Source of the DNA: Eumeta japonica
Taxonomy: Eukaryota > Arthropoda > Insecta > Lepidoptera > Psychidae
Assembly (NCBI GenBank): GCA_005406025.1
Contig: BGZK01000007.1
Span: 62,001 to 126,000, forward strand
Length of the DNA: 64,000 bases
Direction: 5' to 3'
In this document: piece by piece, positions 25,380 through 35,958 of the stretch
Layout of the letters: every line of letters begins with the position of its first letter
Position numbering within the stretch: position 1 is the stretch's first letter
Translations under genes and position numbers: made by a program
The notes under the pieces: model-generated
The model's input: the letters and a program-made list of their open reading frames with translations, nothing else
Database searches by the model: none
What the model was told of the DNA's origin: nothing

Positions 25380-26357
25380 GTGGTGAGAGTGAAAGACGAA
25401 ACTGGGATTGTGATCGGCATCAGAATCGAAACTTTTGAAATCGAGGACGAAAAGCGGGATCGGTATCATGATGAACACATGTCAACAGTTTATACAGATG
25501 ATGTAAGAATTCATTCTATGTGTCTCTATACAGGCTCAGTCTTGAAAGAATGCTGTCTGCAATAAAAAATTGTTACGCGTTTTAGGGTTTCCTGAGAGCA
25601 CTAAAAACTTCATATTTTCACCAATTTGGATATACGAATTAGATTTAAAATAAATTATAAAAATGTAAAGATAGCTGAAAATCAATAGAAGGATATATGA
25701 TACATTCAAGGGCACCGTGAGAGCAAATAAGAACCTAAATGGTTTTAGCGGCTTTATTAAAATTTTGTATGTACACAGTTGGAAGTATAAGGAAGAATAT
25801 ATGGTACTTCTTTAGGGTTCCGTGGATATAATTAAACACCCTACAGTTTTACCAATTTCAATAAAATGTAGTATGAAAATAATTAGAAGTTAACGGAAAA
25901 ACATATGTTTTTTTAGGGTCCGGACATCTTTAGCGGTCCGTGAGAATAACTAAAATTGATAGAATCGGGATTAGTAAATCATAAAATGTATATTGATCAC
26001 AAAATTTTACAAATTAAAAAAAATTGAATAGGTGGGCAGACAGACAGACGCTACAGATTCATTAGTAGTATAGATAGATATCTATATCACGACGATCTCA
26101 TAAACGGCCCTAACGATTTCGATGAAAACTCTTATTTTGATAAAGGTCTTCCTTTTGTTTATACTTCCACGTCAAACTCAAAAGCCGCCGAGCCAGGTCG
26201 GTTGATCAGATATTTTCTATCGTGAAAAATGATGTTTGTGATATGATAAGATTAGATGTTTAAAAAACCATAATAAGTTCAAACCAATGCAATAATCGGA
26301 ATAAACGCGAGAAGCTTCACATCCACGTGGATGGAGCCGTGAGCGGAAAGTTAGTAT
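25380..26357 (+). mobile_element. purine-rich module plus a roughly 110-bp unit array, Helitron-like
   Basis: 25,380-25,500 is the purine-rich module (its three-frame translation is rich in R, D, E and G). It ends in attcattctatgtg. From about 25,560 to 26,030 come about four degenerate units containing 'agggttccgtg' and 'accaatttcaataaaatg', in inverse orientation to the array at 26.7 kb. After a 'cagacagacag' stretch, a degraded 'atccacgtggatggagccgtgagcgg' type end lies at about 26,322-26,357, like the 3' ends of the Helitron-like copies. Confidence 0.5.
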
Positions 26358-26689
26358 ATTTAATAAAAAAAATTGATTAAATTACGATGTTCATGACGTA
26401 ACACAAAAAAAAAAAATACGGTTATGTTGAAACATCATGAATATTTTTAATAACCATTATAAACTTGAATTTATACAGATGCCTTTGCCGGTGGCTCCAC
26501 CCTCTCGACAAAATTTATTTTAGTAGTAGCTATCACATCGCTGCTCCGGCGCTCGCACGTACCGCGTGTAATGTGCCTTCGGTCACACTCTCACTTTCGG
26601 TTTACTTCAGTCTCGTATCATTTTCAAGTAAACTGAATATTAACCCTAAACCGAAATAAAAAAAATAATATAGGCTACGTTATTTTCCT
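26358..26689. other. spacer between the two inverted arrays
   Basis: A GC-rich portion at about 26,480-26,600 has no credible exon. No gene is supported. Confidence 0.4.
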
Positions 26690-27740
26690 TGGCATAAGCT
26701 ATTACAAGGCAAATTTCACTGAATTCGCTCAAATAATAAGGATGTTTATTGACGTCACAAAATTCAACCACGTACCTATAGGCTACTCTAAAGGCTTTCT
26801 CTGTGCTAATAAGAACAACTTGTGCAAATTTCAACGAAATTGTTAAGGGTACTTAAGGGTTCTTAGTGTTACTAACGAAAGCCCAAAAATGTAAACCGCA
26901 TATTTAACTAGTTTCTACCTATTTACGTACTAAATTTTATTTAAATCAGTAATGGTGTATGAGTTCGTAGTAATTGTCACGAAACCCTTAAAAGGTATTT
27001 TATATATGCGCGTACCTTTTCATTAGTTTTCAACTAAATTTGTAGCAAATTTTACTGAAATTGATTAAAGTATATGGATTTTTAGTAATTCTTACAGAAC
27101 CTCAAAAAAATTATCTTAACTTTACATTAGATCTTTACATTAGTTTTCAGCTATTTTTATACCAAGTTTTATTGCAATCTGTAAAACTGAATGGGTTCTT
27201 AATTAAATTTAGGTAGCCCTAAAGATGTATCGTACATCCTTTCATTAATTTTCAGCTACCTCCATACAAATTTTATTGAAGTCAGTTAGATTATAAGGTT
27301 TCTTTAGTACTTCTCAAGGAATCCTAAACACGTATCGTATATGCTTTTATTGATTTCCAGCTAACTCCTTATTACGTTTTATCTAAAACGGTAAAACTAT
27401 AAGGGTTCTTGGTAATTCTCATATGGCTTTAAAACGTATCGCATTCATTTGTTTCCAGTTAATTCCTTACTTAATTTTATTGAAATCGATAAAACTATAA
27501 GGGTTCTCAATAATTGTCACGGAACCATGAAAATGTATCGTATATAATTTTATTGGTTTCCAATCAACTTTGTACTAAACCTTATCTAAATTGGTATAAT
27601 TATAAGAGTTCATATTGTTTTTCACGGAGCCCTAAAAATGTATAGTACATATATCCTTCCACTCGTATATTCATATTAAACATTATTGAGACTATAAGAG
27701 TTTTTAGTGATCCTTTCACGGAACTCTAAAAAACAATCAA
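26690..27740 (+). repeat. tandem array of roughly 90-118-bp units, about nine copies
   Basis: The phrase 'aagggttcttagtaattctcac' (degenerate) recurs near 26,855, 26,959, 27,077, 27,192, 27,299, 27,409, 27,500, 27,606 and 27,698. Each is followed by 'ggaaccctaaaaatgtatcg' and 'tttattgatttccagcta'-type words. The units are diverged, non-coding, and the reverse orientation of the array at 25.6-26.0 kb. Confidence 0.8.
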
Positions 27741-27940
27741 AAAGTTGAAAATTTATATTGTAGATTCTGTCCGTAGTTTCACCCGTATGCATATAGAATG
27801 AATTCCTACATACATCGACTGACGACATGTTTTTGTCATGATTGCGATCCCTCTCCTCGTCCTCAATTCGTCTCGACTTAGGTCCCGAAACCAGTCCTGT
27901 TCCTGATCTCCATCTCGGTTCCACCGCCCACCTTCACTTT
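27741..27940 (-). mobile_element. purine-rich module, minus orientation
   Basis: On the minus strand this reads as the same module as 25,380-25,500: shared conceptual residues 'IEDE.RDR.HD..MS', then 'attcattctat' and a 'gggtgaaactacgg' phrase like the Helitron-type 3' end. It directly abuts the array at 26.7-27.7 kb. Confidence 0.6.
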
Positions 27941-28440
27941 TAATTCCGATATATTATCCCATTTTAAGTGTTGTTAACCTTTTAGACAGGTACCATAAAC
28001 AATTCCGGAATACAAAGTACACTAAATCTAGGCTTTTATAGGTACAAGTGAAAGTCGCACCTTGATTGGTTCAGCTGTTCCGAAGATACACTGCACAAAT
28101 AGTCAGATAGATAGACAAAAAAAAAATGAAAAGGATTATTTTCTTTCATGTAAACCTTCTCCTAATAATTATAGACACAACAACAAAAAATGAAATCAAG
28201 TATGTGATAATCTTGTATGCAAGCAGAATTGTATTTTTATTTCTACAGATAAGTCGAAATACCTGTTACATAAGCAATATATTTATTCGAATAAAATATT
28301 TCTATGTAAACATCTGAATGATGTTCTTAACGTGTGCAGCGGAAAGCGCTCGTTTTAAATCCATGATTTGACGGTTCAAATACAATAGAGATTGTTTTAG
28401 CACTAGAGCGCTTAATATACTTGAGTTATAATTCGCATTA
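27941..28440. other. intergenic DNA
   Basis: No gene is supported. A weak tRNA-like B-box phrase (acggttcaaata) near 28,372 was noted but not called. Confidence 0.4.
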
Positions 28441-29980
28441 TTGGAAAATTGTAATTATAATTTGAGTTATTGGAAAATAATATGCACGCGCATATGTCAG
28501 GGAGCTTGGCGCGACACAACTCCCTCTCGCATTGAAAGGCATACTTCTGTATACATTGCACAAATGCTCACTAAAACATATGAAGAGTGGGGATTTAATA
28601 TTGATAAAGTCACAGCAGTAGTAACCGATAATGCTGCAAATATGGTGAAGGCTGTCGAAATTGCATTTGGAAGAAAAAGCATATCCTTTGCTTTGCGCAT
28701 ACATTTAATTTAGTAGCTCAACAAATTTTGGGAATTCCAGAATTACAGCGAATATTAACAAAAGTAAAAATGTTGTTACTTTTTTTAAACAAAGTTGTGT
28801 GGCAAGTGACGAGTTGTATAAATCAGTTAAAGCTGACACAAAATTGATTCAGGATGTCCCTACACGTTGGAACAGCACGAACTATTTGATTGCACGTTTC
28901 CTTGATTTACGAAATGCTGTAAGCGAAATTTTGATTCGTCATAAAACAGCACCGTCGATGTTAACTGGTATGGAGTTGACAATATTAACATCGCTTCTTG
29001 ATATACTACAGTCACTAGAAGCAGCGACCAAGGAAACATCTGGCGATAAATATTGCTCAAGTAGCAAAGTAATTCCATTAGTGCACTGCATGATATCAAA
29101 CCTGAAAAACATAGTAATTGAAGAATCTTTAATAAAGGAAGTACAAAAACGCACTCTTACCGAAATTAATAAACTCATGGGCGCCATTGAACAGGTATCA
29201 GCATTAGCTATTGTTGCAATATTGGACCCAAGATTCAAATTACTTCATTTTGAAGATTCTTTGGCGTGCGCAAATGCCGTCAGTAAAATTAAATAAATGA
29301 TTAAAAAAATCAACAGGATGCATTTACTGTGGAATCTGACTCTGACAATTCAGACAAAATTAGTTTATCATCGGATCTCTGAAGTGATCACCATAAACTG
29401 GTCCAGCGGAATTGGAAAACAAATAAATCTAATAAAAGTCTTTCAGAGGAGTTATCGCTTTATTTGAGGGCTCCAGTTAGTAGATTTAACGAAAACGCAT
29501 TAGAAGTATGGGCAGACTATAAAATACAGTTTCCAACGTTATACAATGTGGCATTTAAATATTTAACTATGGTGGCTAGCCCAGTTCCATCTGAACGACT
29601 TTTCTCAAAAGCCGCACAGGTTCTTATACAACAGAGAAGCGGATTGCAAGCCAAAAGGGTAAATAAAATTTTGTTTTTGCAAGGTTTGGAGTACTGGGAT
29701 TTATGATGCTAAACATGACTTTTGCGTCGTATGGACTTGTCTACTTTTTCGTATGATTTATAAATAAAGTTGATTTCTTTCTTCTCTCTAAATGTTTTGA
29801 CTCATATTAACCTGATCCCTATTTAATATTATAGATAGACTAGTTAAATACAAGTAATTACGTTACGATATTTTTAATATATCGACATATTTGTTCGATA
29901 TATCGCAAAGTATCGACAGAACACTACGATATATTATATCGAAAAAAATTATTGATATTTTTTTTACATGGACATCCCTA
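28441..29980 (+). pseudogene. hAT-family transposase pseudogene
   Basis: The remains of a hAT (Ac/hobo-like, ZBED-type) transposase run from about 28,441 to 29,706. The first piece includes the conserved VTDNAANM motif. After a frameshift near 28,690 comes an 'AHTFNLVAQ' piece. A second frameshift near 28,790 leads to 28,799-29,296, which has 'DVPTRWNST' and 'AILDPRFK'. The final piece, 29,464-29,706, holds the C-terminal dimerisation region with PSERLFSKA and a trailing FLQGLE. The N-terminal BED zinc finger and a 5' terminal repeat are missing. A probable 3' end is 'catggacatcccta' at about 29,966-29,980, preceded by ATCGATA-type subterminal words. At least two frameshifts and a gap between 29,297 and 29,463 mean it cannot encode an active enzyme. 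Confidence 0.88.
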
Positions 29981-31279
29981 ACCCATGTCAAATAAAATGG
30001 TTCTGTCAAATGCCGAATTCAGTGAAATCCTTTAAGACTACGGTATAATCGACTATACTCACATGTTACCAAGATACAATTTAGTTTGAAATTTTTTTGA
30101 CTTTCATGTATGAAAATTTTGTTACGAAAAGAAAACAATAATTGGACTGTTTTAATTTACTTATATGTAAAAAACGCAACATGTCTTAGTAGTGCATGTC
30201 GTTATTATTAGTTTTAGTGAAAAATATATATAATATTAAAACACTTTGATTTCTTCTAATTATTGCAAACGTAAAACCCTCTTTCAGGCATATTAGTGAA
30301 CTTCGAATATTCTAAAAAAAGCATGACTGTAAGCAATACGTCTTCGTCAAGCTGTAGAACAACTTTTTCCAGAACAAATTGTAAAATTAGGTCTTTGCGT
30401 TAATTTACCACATTGTACGTGATAATGCAAAATAATATTTCCAACCGCTAACATTGTTTTATACATTTTTAGATCGTGTGATTTAAAGACCTCGTAAGTC
30501 TTGACACTCACAACGGTTGATTTTCTGGCTGCTAGTCTTATTTCACTACTACTGAAAATGACAGGTTTTCAAATATTCGTGCAGGGGTATCGTCATTTTC
30601 GAATTACCTTATAAACATGAGAATCGACAGATCCGAAAATCCATAGTGATCGTCGTTAAGACTTTATCAATGTCGTCTTATAATCTACCACTAAGGAGGT
30701 TAATTTGTGGATGTATTTGTTTTTACGTTTACTGCAATAACTATAACTTATGTTGTAGTTATCACTATTGTTCATTCAATCGATTTGATCATTATTGATC
30801 ACATCCCTTTTGCTTTAAAATCAATTATATATAATTTCATGCAAACTAGTCGAATCTGTTGAAAGATCGATATGCTGTGATGTACTTACCACATTTTTTT
30901 TTATTTCAAATACATTGGCTTGGATTCCAAACCAACATTCGTAACGTCCGCGACCTGTAGCTTGACATGTTATCTGATGCTCAGAGTGAAAGGTTCAAGT
31001 TATGTATGAGCATTCAACAACACATAGGTTTGAGTTACGGATGTTCAATAGAGTTTCTGTGCATATATAAAATTTACCTTTATATAAATTTAAGCTTGTT
31101 ATTAAACAATCATTCAGTAAAAGAGGGTATTACACAATTTCGAATATTAATCAAGCAAATATTCAAGGACTCGACTTCTTACCGGGCTGTTTCGTTCATC
31201 ATTTGTTTTGTATTTGTTTTGGCTATGCATCATGAAATTAGAAAAGAACTATCTACAATTGTAGAACTTAAGATAGAAA
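29981..31279. other. AT-rich intergenic DNA
   Basis: The 121-codon frame at 30,967-31,332 has no recognisable domain, and its end overlaps LINE 3' sequence, so it is not called as a gene. Confidence 0.5.
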
Positions 31280-31430
31280 AGAGCTACTTAAGGGTAGCTT
31301 TTTTCTCGATGGAAAACTGCCTTCCGCACTAGCGGTAGAGTGCAAATTCGCAATAAATTATGGCGTATTTCAAGTGTTATTTTATAATATTTGAAATAAA
31401 AATATTTTGAATTTGTATTTGAAATTTAAA
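31280..31430 (+). mobile_element. LINE 3' end, plus orientation
   Basis: It shares 'gtatttcaagtgttat' and a terminal 'ttttgaatttg' tail with the reverse complements of the LINE ends at 54.7 and 61.9 kb. No coding portion remains. Confidence 0.55.
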
Positions 31431-31437
31431 AACTAAT

Positions 31438-31510
31438 TTGTAAATCCATCCGCGGTGAGCATCGAATCCGGTAGCTTCGAGTACGAAAGCGTCGCTCTAA
31501 ACTGAATCGA
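31438..31510 (-). mobile_element. possible tRNA-derived SINE head
   Basis: On the minus strand there is an A-box-like tagagcgac stretch and a B-box-like ccggattcgatgc about 35 nt later, ending ccgcgg. It lies immediately beside a LINE tail. The anticodon arm is not convincing, so it is not a functional tRNA. Confidence 0.3.
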
Positions 31511-32042
31511 CAACTAAAAAAATAACACATTAATATTGAAATTTTGGCAGTGATATCTTGCTAGTGGGTGTAGGTAGGTAGGTAAAAATAGCTAAAATCG
31601 TGGAGACTATGGATAATGCTACGATTCAGTAAAATCGTGGTAAAATCAGTCTACATTAGCAGAGCAACTGAACCTACGATTCGTTCAAGTGATTTTCAAA
31701 TAAGGTACCATTTCTTTTTTAACGTAGGATCGTTCAAGTTAAAACTATTTTAATCTGAACGTTCGAAAAAAGTTCTTAATTTGTAAAGTATATTAATTTG
31801 TTTATGTGGACTTTGTTTATTTATTTAATAATTTAACTAGTTTTATTTTCTAAAAACTAACCTGGTTATCCTATCCTGGCTATCCTGAACAAATGGTGGG
31901 TTATTTAATTTTCACATGCGTTTTAGGACCCACGTGTTTTTACTGTTTCTGTATACAACTCACAGAAACTTATTGAATATTTTTAGGCTATTATATACTT
32001 GTGTAAGAAAATAAGTTCTAAATAACCTGCTGAATCACAAAT
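31511..32042. other. intergenic DNA
   Basis: Nothing is supported. On the minus strand, AATAAA-type signals near 31,815-31,845 are the first ones downstream of the glycine-rich gene. Confidence 0.4.
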
Positions 32043-32501
32043 CTAACCAATAAATAGGTAGTGAGCAATGACAATGCCTTGCGGATTCACAGCGTAGTTC
32101 ATAGTAAGGGATCTTTTCTGACCTTTAAGGTATAGGCTATTAAAAGGAAAATAAAATCCAGGTGGTAGGATTGAGTTAGCCAATAAATTTCTTAAAAATG
32201 AATAAACACAGGTAAAATTTATGTTCATATCCATATAAGACTTACTGCAATTATACAGTCTGGATAAATACCCATTAGTTAAATTAGTCTCAGCCTGCGA
32301 TAACCTACGAATATCTGTATGCACATAAAGATATCTGGGCGATGTTAATGTCACTCCGATGCTGTATGGCAGCGTTATAAAGTTCATTGCAACTACAATA
32401 GTGGTATAGGGGCCAGGTGTCATTGTGATCAATTTTGAATATCGATGCCTTATCGACGTGACAGTTTTTAAATTGGTTACTATTTGAATTTCACGAATGT
32501 T
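32043..32501 (-). CDS. uncertain 153-codon open frame, possible alternative terminal exon
   Basis: The frame is open from a very good acceptor (ctgtttcag, boundary at 32,501/32,502) to TAG at 32,045-32,043. It has 152 residues if entered by splicing, or 126 from the first ATG. It begins in phase 0, the phase of the donor at 33,320 of the neighbouring glycine-rich gene, so it could serve as an alternative last exon. The conceptual protein is rich in Thr, Asn, Tyr and Leu and contains N-x-S/T sites but no domain I recognise. Its composition differs from the neighbouring protein. It may be chance, an unrelated single-exon gene, or an old element. No function is proposed. Confidence 0.25.
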   Translation of the reverse strand, partial: NIREIQIVTNLKTVTSIRHRYSKLITMTPGPYTTIVVAMNFITLPYSIGVTLTSPRYLYVHTDIRRLSQAETNLTNGYLSRLYNCSKSYMDMNINFTCVYSFLRNLLANSILPPGFYFPFNSLYLKGQKRSLTMNYAVNPQGIVIAHYLFIG

Positions 32502-32601
32502 CTGAAACAGATTTGTAGTGGATTATTCGTAAATAAAAGTCCATTTTTGTCATATTATGAAACAGGAGTGTATTTGTGTTATTCGTCGCTTATCCGCCGG
32601 C

Positions 32602-34457
32602 CTAATGGTGTATCGGTAACACCCCCTTGTTCTGCTGGAACCCACCGCTGGCTTCTTGGTGTCCGTGCACCGAGTGCGCTCCCAGGTTGTTGAATTTCTC
32701 CAGTTGCTCTGCTCCGCCTTTGTAGCCATGTTGGGCGAATTCACCCTATTATTTGGATAAAGTTTGGTTTAGTTACATCTCAGTAATCTACTAATAAATA
32801 TAATTAAGTAACCAAAAATCGAAAATTACGTCGGTATTTTGTGCCAAATATATTGGTTTTGAGATTAAGAAAAATCGTGACTTTTTGGTTTTTAAATTGT
32901 ACATGTGTCATATATTTATGAATAAACACAATTTTTGTTGTTCTGTGTCGTTTTTACTCGTGTAGGTTAATAAAATTTTATTTAAACTGATTGAAAGTAA
33001 CCAAACATAAACTGAGAAGATTTTGTAGTTTACTGTAACTTATTATTGTTGTTAGTTGGGAGGGAAAAATTAGCTATGTCCCATCTATTGACTTTTAAAG
33101 ATTTTGTTACAATCTTAAAAATATTCAAATTGTACCTTACGTAAAGATTGTAGTTATCGAAAATAACCTGTTACAATATGAGCAGATTGTACTTCGAAAC
33201 TTTAAATAAATAACCGAGAGAAGTGCAGTTACAGTTCTTATATGGCAACATTATAAATAGAATTTTTCATACCCATATTCCATTGAATAAATATATTAAA
33301 AAGTATGACAAACACTCACCTTATTGCCTTTAGAATCGTCAATCTTCTGCTCTGAAATATGATGGCCCTTTTTGCCGTGCGCGTTCGCGTCCAAAACTTT
33401 CTCTTCGTGAGCTCCCTTGAAACCAGACTGGGCCGTTTCGCCGAAAGCGCCACCGGCCTGCCCTGCGACTCGGTGGTCCGCCTCGTCGTGAGCTTCATCG
33501 TAGAAGCTCTCCGTTTTTTCTTCTTCATTTTTACTGCTGGAAGTCTTGAAGCCTTTGCTCACGTGCCCTTTCTTGTGACTCTTCGCGGTTTTGTGGGATT
33601 GTTCGTCGACACCTTATTAAATTTCGCTCATTAAAAACGCTGCAAAATTATGCGATCAAATAAAAATGAGAATTATAAATTTTAAACTTACCGTGCTTAT
33701 CTAGTTTTTTGCCACCTTCGTAGTACTTTTCGTCTCCGGCTGCCTTTTTTTTCGCTTCTTCGTCGTTGTAAAAGCTGGAGTCACCCTTTTCCGCTTTCGC
33801 GACCACGGCGGCCTGCTGGAAGCCCTGCTCTCCATGTTTCGCTTCCTCTTCTACTTTCTTCTCTACTTTCTCGACGTTTTCGTCGCCGGCTTTTTTCTGT
33901 GCCGCATCGTAAGCCTTTTTATCGACGTAACCGCTGCCGACTTGTACACCAAGAGGATATAGCAGGCCATTGCCGAGGCCCAGACCCCCTAAACCCAGGG
34001 TTCCGATGCCTCCGATTCCCGGATTGATGTAAGCAAGACCTCCGCCCTGCAGTCCTCCTATTCCACCGACACCGACACCGTTGCCGATTCCGCCGATCCC
34101 ACCGATTCCTCCGCCAACACCTCCCAGTCCTCCGCCGACACCTCCCAGTCCTCCGACGCCGCCTAAGCCGATTCCCAATCCTTGACCCGCCAATCCTATC
34201 CCGGTTCCCAATCCGACGGCGTTTATCGAAGTCGCAGCTCCTTGGATGTCGTCGTCCTCGCTCCCTTCTTCGACTTCGAATGAATTCGAAAGCGGCAAGC
34301 CCGAGAAGGGATGCGTGCCGATCTTGTCCAGGCGTTCCTTCACGTAATCGTAGGGTGTTTTTTCGTCCGCAAGCTCGACGCCGGTGAAAGCGGACGTGTG
34401 AAGACCCGCGGCCGACTTCATCGCGGCGAGCAAACATAGAATCGTAACCGCCACCAT
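32602..34457 (-). CDS. secreted glycine-rich protein with DUF4779-like C-terminal region, 3 coding exons
   Basis: Minus-strand exons 34457-33692, 33612-33320 and 32745-32602 join in phase (GT..AG) into 400 residues. Residues 1-18 are a signal peptide (MVAVTILCLLAAMKSAAG). About 19-73 is a mixed, acidic stretch ending EEGSEDDD. About 82-176 is a G-L/V/I-rich repeat region (GGVGG, GGIGG). About 179-255 is a charged Lys/Glu region. Exon 2 adds a His/Lys-rich part with KKGHVSKGF and ESFYDEAHDE, and exon 3 ends FQQNKGVLPIHH. The 'KKGH..KGF...FYDE' pattern resembles insect DUF4779-type secreted proteins. That link comes from recall and the function is unknown, perhaps cuticle or extracellular matrix. 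The start at 34,457 has a good context (caaaATGg). The in-frame codon at 34,475 is GTG, and an ATG at about 34,520 lies upstream of the predicted transcription start. GC content is far above the flanks, especially at third codon positions. Confidence 0.88.
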
Positions 34458-34510
34458 TTTGTGCGACGATATCACGGGCCGACTCGTTGTCGAACTGCTG
34501 ACGAGCTGTG

Positions 34511-34546
34511 ACTGATGCCATTTCGTTGTCGCAACGTTTATTTATA
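34511..34546 (-). promoter_or_regulatory. TATA box plus TCAGT initiator of the glycine-rich gene
   Basis: On the minus strand TATAAATA occupies 34,546-34,539 and the arthropod initiator TCAGT occupies 34,515-34,511, with its A at 34,513. The TATA box starts 33 nt upstream of that A, the expected spacing. The resulting leader would be about 55 nt to the ATG at 34,457. Confidence 0.8.
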
Positions 34547-34815
34547 CCGATTTTAAATTCGGTGGAACGGAGCGGTTTTTGTTCGGGCACCGCGCCTGCG
34601 TGATAGTTTTCGCGCGGCGGCTCCGGCCCGTGTCTGCCCGTTTCCTTCCTGTCGTATTGTTTTAAGTCCCGCTAATGAGAACGGCGTTATAACACAAAGG
34701 TGTCCGCGGCCGCAGACCTTGCTTTCCAGTCCATTGGCGCGGACGGCGCGGGCGCCGCGCTTGCGCAACCCACCCAGCAATGGGTGACACGTTTTCTCGA
34801 CGGATAACCTCATAA
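34547..34815 (-). promoter_or_regulatory. CpG-rich upstream region of the glycine-rich gene
   Basis: A GC- and CpG-dense block lies directly upstream of the core promoter and contains ATTGG (CCAAT on the gene strand). Long frames here are by-products of GC richness. Confidence 0.45.
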
Positions 34816-35920
34816 GCTAGCCTGCCAAATAGATCTAAAACATGAGCCGAACGTAATAATAATATATTAAAAATAGTTAGTGCAATTACTGCTTACTAAA
34901 CTTAATATTTACAATTAAAAAAATACCACTTAAATACTCGAGTATTCAAGCAGAATTAGGCAATTTTTGAAATGTCTACAGTGTTTCATTATTTTACCAA
35001 TATTAGGCAGTCTGCAATACTTAAATGTTATTAAAATTCGTTGCATTGATCCGTAACAAAATCTAGATATTTCTAAGTCAAAGAAATTCGTTACAAACCG
35101 TAACTTATTAAACAACGGTACCACAAACGTTACGACAGGCCGCCATCGCTAGTATGTACCTATAGCTCGCTTTAAACTTTTGGTATTGTCCCATCATTTT
35201 CATAGATCGCTTAGAGCAATTATCTAAAATGCGTACTGTGATTTAAATCGAATTGTGTAAAATGTTAACAAGTCCTAATCATACGAACACTTAGTACACG
35301 TACTGTGGCGACAATTCTAAATAATAATAAAGTCAATTTCTGATACTTCGCCGACACTTTATTCAATCAATGCTATATTGAACGACAACAGTTTATGATA
35401 ACTTCTCAATGACAGCGAATCGAGTAAATTCCGTGTCGATTATTAAGCGAAATGACCTTGGTGCAGATCAAACGATTTCACGTAATTGTTTTCTCACCGG
35501 CAAAATATGTGTCGAGGGCTCGTAAAAAAAGGTTAAAGACATACCTGCTGTGACTCAGTTTTGACAATCAACCTACTTTTTAGTGTAACACAACGGCTCT
35601 AATTCATTAAACGTTTGTCACTTAGTTGATGGAAAAATAAACGGCCAAGTGCGTGTCCGATTGGATTATTAGTGCTCCGTAATGAATTTTTTTTAACGCA
35701 GATTCGATTATCGTAAGAACCTATAAGATAATTTGCATCAGGGTAAGGTTTTTTTTCTGACTGAAGAAAATATATTGCAGCTTAACATGCAAGTAAAAGG
35801 AAAATTATATAAATATCAATCACACTTTGTCCGTTATCAACAAAACATAAAGTATGTATTTGGAAATACGTCTGTATATTTCATGTTAACGGAAGTAAGG
35901 TATCAAATATTATCGCGCTA
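34816..35920. other. intergenic DNA
   Basis: No gene is supported. A truncated end of the GTTCCGTA/CCAAG family (cggccaagtgcgtgtccg) lies at about 35,641-35,690. Confidence 0.5.
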
Positions 35921-35958
35921 TAGGTTCTAGAACCTAGAACCTGAAAGCCTAGGCTTTC
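35921..35958. repeat. two adjacent perfect 16-bp palindromes
   Basis: TAGGTTCTAGAACCTA (35,921-35,936) and GAAAGCCTAGGCTTTC (35,943-35,958) are each exact palindromes centred on CTAG, six bases apart. A second partial agaacct copy sits between them. Confidence 0.95.

Noticed and set aside
25380..25565. Charged-residue open frame
   Set aside because: The same sequence recurs at several loci in both orientations as part of a repeat, and the frame is not kept between copies.
30967..31332. 121-codon plus-strand frame
   Set aside because: It has no recognisable domain or splice context, and its end runs into LINE 3' sequence.
32550..32744. 64-codon minus-strand frame containing MATKAEQSNWRN
   Set aside because: It is the wrong phase of the true third exon of the glycine-rich gene.
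33316..33634. Long alternative frames on both strands over exon 2 of the glycine-rich gene
   Set aside because: They are shadows created by GC-rich coding DNA. The spliced minus-strand frame alone continues the protein across both introns.
34458..34475. Longer start for the glycine-rich protein at 34,475
   Set aside because: The codon there is GTG, not ATG. The ATG at 34,457 has a good context and begins the signal peptide.
33919..34590. 223-codon Arg-rich frame on the minus strand
   Set aside because: It overlaps the glycine-rich coding frame in another phase, and its Arg richness is the frame-shifted reading of Gly codons. Its start lies upstream of the predicted transcription start.
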